Assembly (NCBI GenBank): GCA_030626365.1
Contig: DAOUPC010000185.1
Span: forward strand, 1 to 6,064
Direction: 5' to 3'
Length of the DNA stretch: 6,064 bases
Origin: Paracoccaceae bacterium
GTDB lineage: Bacteria; Pseudomonadota; Alphaproteobacteria; Rhodobacterales; Rhodobacteraceae
How positions within the stretch are numbered: the first letter of the stretch is position 1; each line of letters starts with the position of its first letter. The notes below the pieces were generated by a model. That model did no database searches and was not told the origin of the DNA. It was given only the letters and a program-made list of their open reading frames with translations. Positions 5,677 through 6,064 of this stretch are shown here, piece after piece. Both the position numbers and the translations under genes were made by a program.

Positions 5677-5720
5677 TCAGGCCGCCCCGTCGGAGGTGCT
5701 ACGCACCGTGGGATAAAGTA

Positions 5721-5781
5721 TGGCGGAGACGAAGGGATTCGAACCCTCGAACGCTTGCACGTTACTCCCTTAGCAGGGGAA
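5721..5781 (-). pseudogene. 3' fragment of tRNA-Ser(GCU)
   Basis: Read on the minus strand, the fragment runs from the anticodon arm to CCA. The 5' anticodon stem is TTCCC (5781-5777), the loop CTGCTAA carries anticodon GCT at 5774-5772, and GGGAG closes the stem. A long variable arm follows, AACG/CGTT around TGCAAG, typical of serine tRNAs. The T arm is GAGGG-TTCGAAT-CCCTT (5748-5732), the 3' acceptor strand CGTCTCC (5731-5725), then discriminator G and encoded CCA (5723-5721). The expected partner GGAGACG and a proper D stem are absent upstream. The sequence at the place of residues 1-7 pairs with the acceptor strand at only a few positions. AATGGAAAGGC (about 5793-5785) faintly recalls a D loop. 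It is probably a displaced att-type tRNA end; a decayed tRNA is the alternative. It should not make a working tRNA. Confidence 0.82.
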
Positions 5782-5828
5782 ATGCCTTTCCATTAAATGG
5801 GTGTAACATCAAAGATTTACGCCGTAAT

Positions 5829-5870
5829 GGCGCGCCGCGCGCGTAACAAACGCGCCAATTGGCCGGCGCG
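5829..5870. repeat. GC-rich inverted repeats beside the tRNA fragment
   Basis: This is a dense cluster of CG-rich self-complementary motifs. GGCGCGCC (5829-5836) is itself a palindrome. GCGCGT/ACGCGC (5839-5844 with 5850-5855) forms a stem with a 5-base loop. GGCGCG (5829-5834) can instead pair with CGCGCC (5851-5856). CCAATTGG (5855-5862) and a further GCGCGC near 5866-5871 follow. The cluster lies between the tRNA fragment and the last gene. It could be a leader structure of that gene or arm sites of a mobile element. No T run is present. Confidence 0.4.
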
Positions 5871-5936
5871 CACCGGAAAGGCTCACGCATGATGATGGTC
5901 TTGGCGCTCTGCGCGCCCTATCGGGAAATAAACAAC

Positions 5937-6064
5937 GTGTCAGAACAATCACCGGCAGATCGACAGATCCTTGCCATCCTTGCCACGCTCAAAGAGGCGT
6001 TGGGCGAGGATTTCCAGAAACTTGAGCCGGGCGAGATCGCGGCGGTGCGCAAGATCCTTGATCA
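5937..6064 (+). CDS. Unrecognised protein, 5' part only
   Basis: This open frame runs off the window. From GTG at 5937 it reads MSEQSPADRQILAILATL, then about 24 more residues including KEALGEDFQKLEPGEIAAV and RKILD. It is soluble-looking, acidic and probably helical. Codon use (mostly C or G in third position) resembles the other genes, so I think it is real. I do not recognise the family from 42 residues. GGGAA at 5923-5927 lies 9 bases before this GTG. An in-frame ATG at 5889 (two more follow) has GGAAAGG 7 bases upstream and would add 16 residues, MMMVLALCAPYREINN, including a rare ATA codon. Either start is possible. If the tRNA fragment marks an insertion junction, this would be the first gene inside the element. 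Confidence 0.6.
   Translation, partial: MSEQSPADRQILAILATLKEALGEDFQKLEPGEIAAVRKILD

Noticed and set aside
5624..5716. 30-codon plus-strand frame after GGAGG
   Set aside because: The ribosome site is only 2 bases from the ATG, and the frame is largely made of the hairpin at 5643-5676. Probably chance.
5721..5781. Group I intron splitting the tRNA
   Set aside because: The anticodon stem and loop are complete in the fragment, and known tRNA group I introns interrupt the anticodon loop. No 5' exon is seen upstream in the window.
5572..5796. Plus-strand frame containing GGDEGIRTLE
   Set aside because: This string is the translation of the complement of the tRNA-Ser 3' end, a common false protein.
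5721..5810. A complete 90-base tRNA-Ser, since the length would fit
   Set aside because: The bases at the 5' position cannot pair with the CGTCTCC acceptor strand, and the D stem is not formed. Only the anticodon-to-CCA part is credible.
1..6064. CRISPR array, insertion sequence or phage defence genes
   Set aside because: No regularly spaced direct repeats, transposase or defence-type domains were seen on either strand.

Overview
The window reads as chromosomal DNA of an alphaproteobacterium, probably a marine Rhodospirillales such as Thalassospira. That placement is my inference. It rests on the order atpI-atpB-atpE-atpF'-atpF as a stand-alone F0 operon, with the F1 genes elsewhere and paired b' and b subunits. 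Moderate-to-high GC and the protein flavour agree. No marker fixes the genus.

Layout. Positions 1-245 hold no supported gene, only a candidate promoter just before atpI. Positions 246-2872 are the membrane (F0) half of the H+-translocating ATP synthase: assembly factor AtpI, a subunit, c ring subunit, b' and b. The c-subunit gene is set apart inside the operon. Two back-to-back 34-base hairpin repeats lie before it and a perfect 30-base palindrome follows it. A third copy of the hairpin repeat lies after atpF, directly against a bidirectional terminator (about 2902-2939). That terminator is shared with a convergent glutathione S-transferase gene (2980-3678, minus) of the YfcG/YghU type. Divergent from it are two mechanosensitive channel genes, mscL (3795-4232, with its own terminator) and a small MscS-type channel (4319-5122).

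From 5123 to about 5888 there is no convincing gene. The stretch holds a long hairpin (5160-5196), a second GC-rich hairpin (5643-5676) and, on the minus strand, the 3' part of a tRNA-Ser(GCU) from the anticodon arm to CCA (5721-5781). The acceptor 5' strand is missing. Such displaced 3' tRNA ends are a usual trace of tyrosine-integrase insertion into a tRNA gene. The geometry would place the inserted element to the right of the fragment, beyond the window. The last 130-180 bases are the start of an unrecognised gene that runs off the end.

How the genes work together. The F0 proteins form one proton channel and stator. The non-coding structures in the operon sit where they could set the high c-subunit yield that the ring needs. 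The two channels are graded safety valves against hypo-osmotic shock, and the transferase is a thiol/peroxide stress enzyme. I see no new multi-gene system. The items most worth a second look are the hairpin repeats and palindrome around atpE, and the tRNA-Ser fragment.
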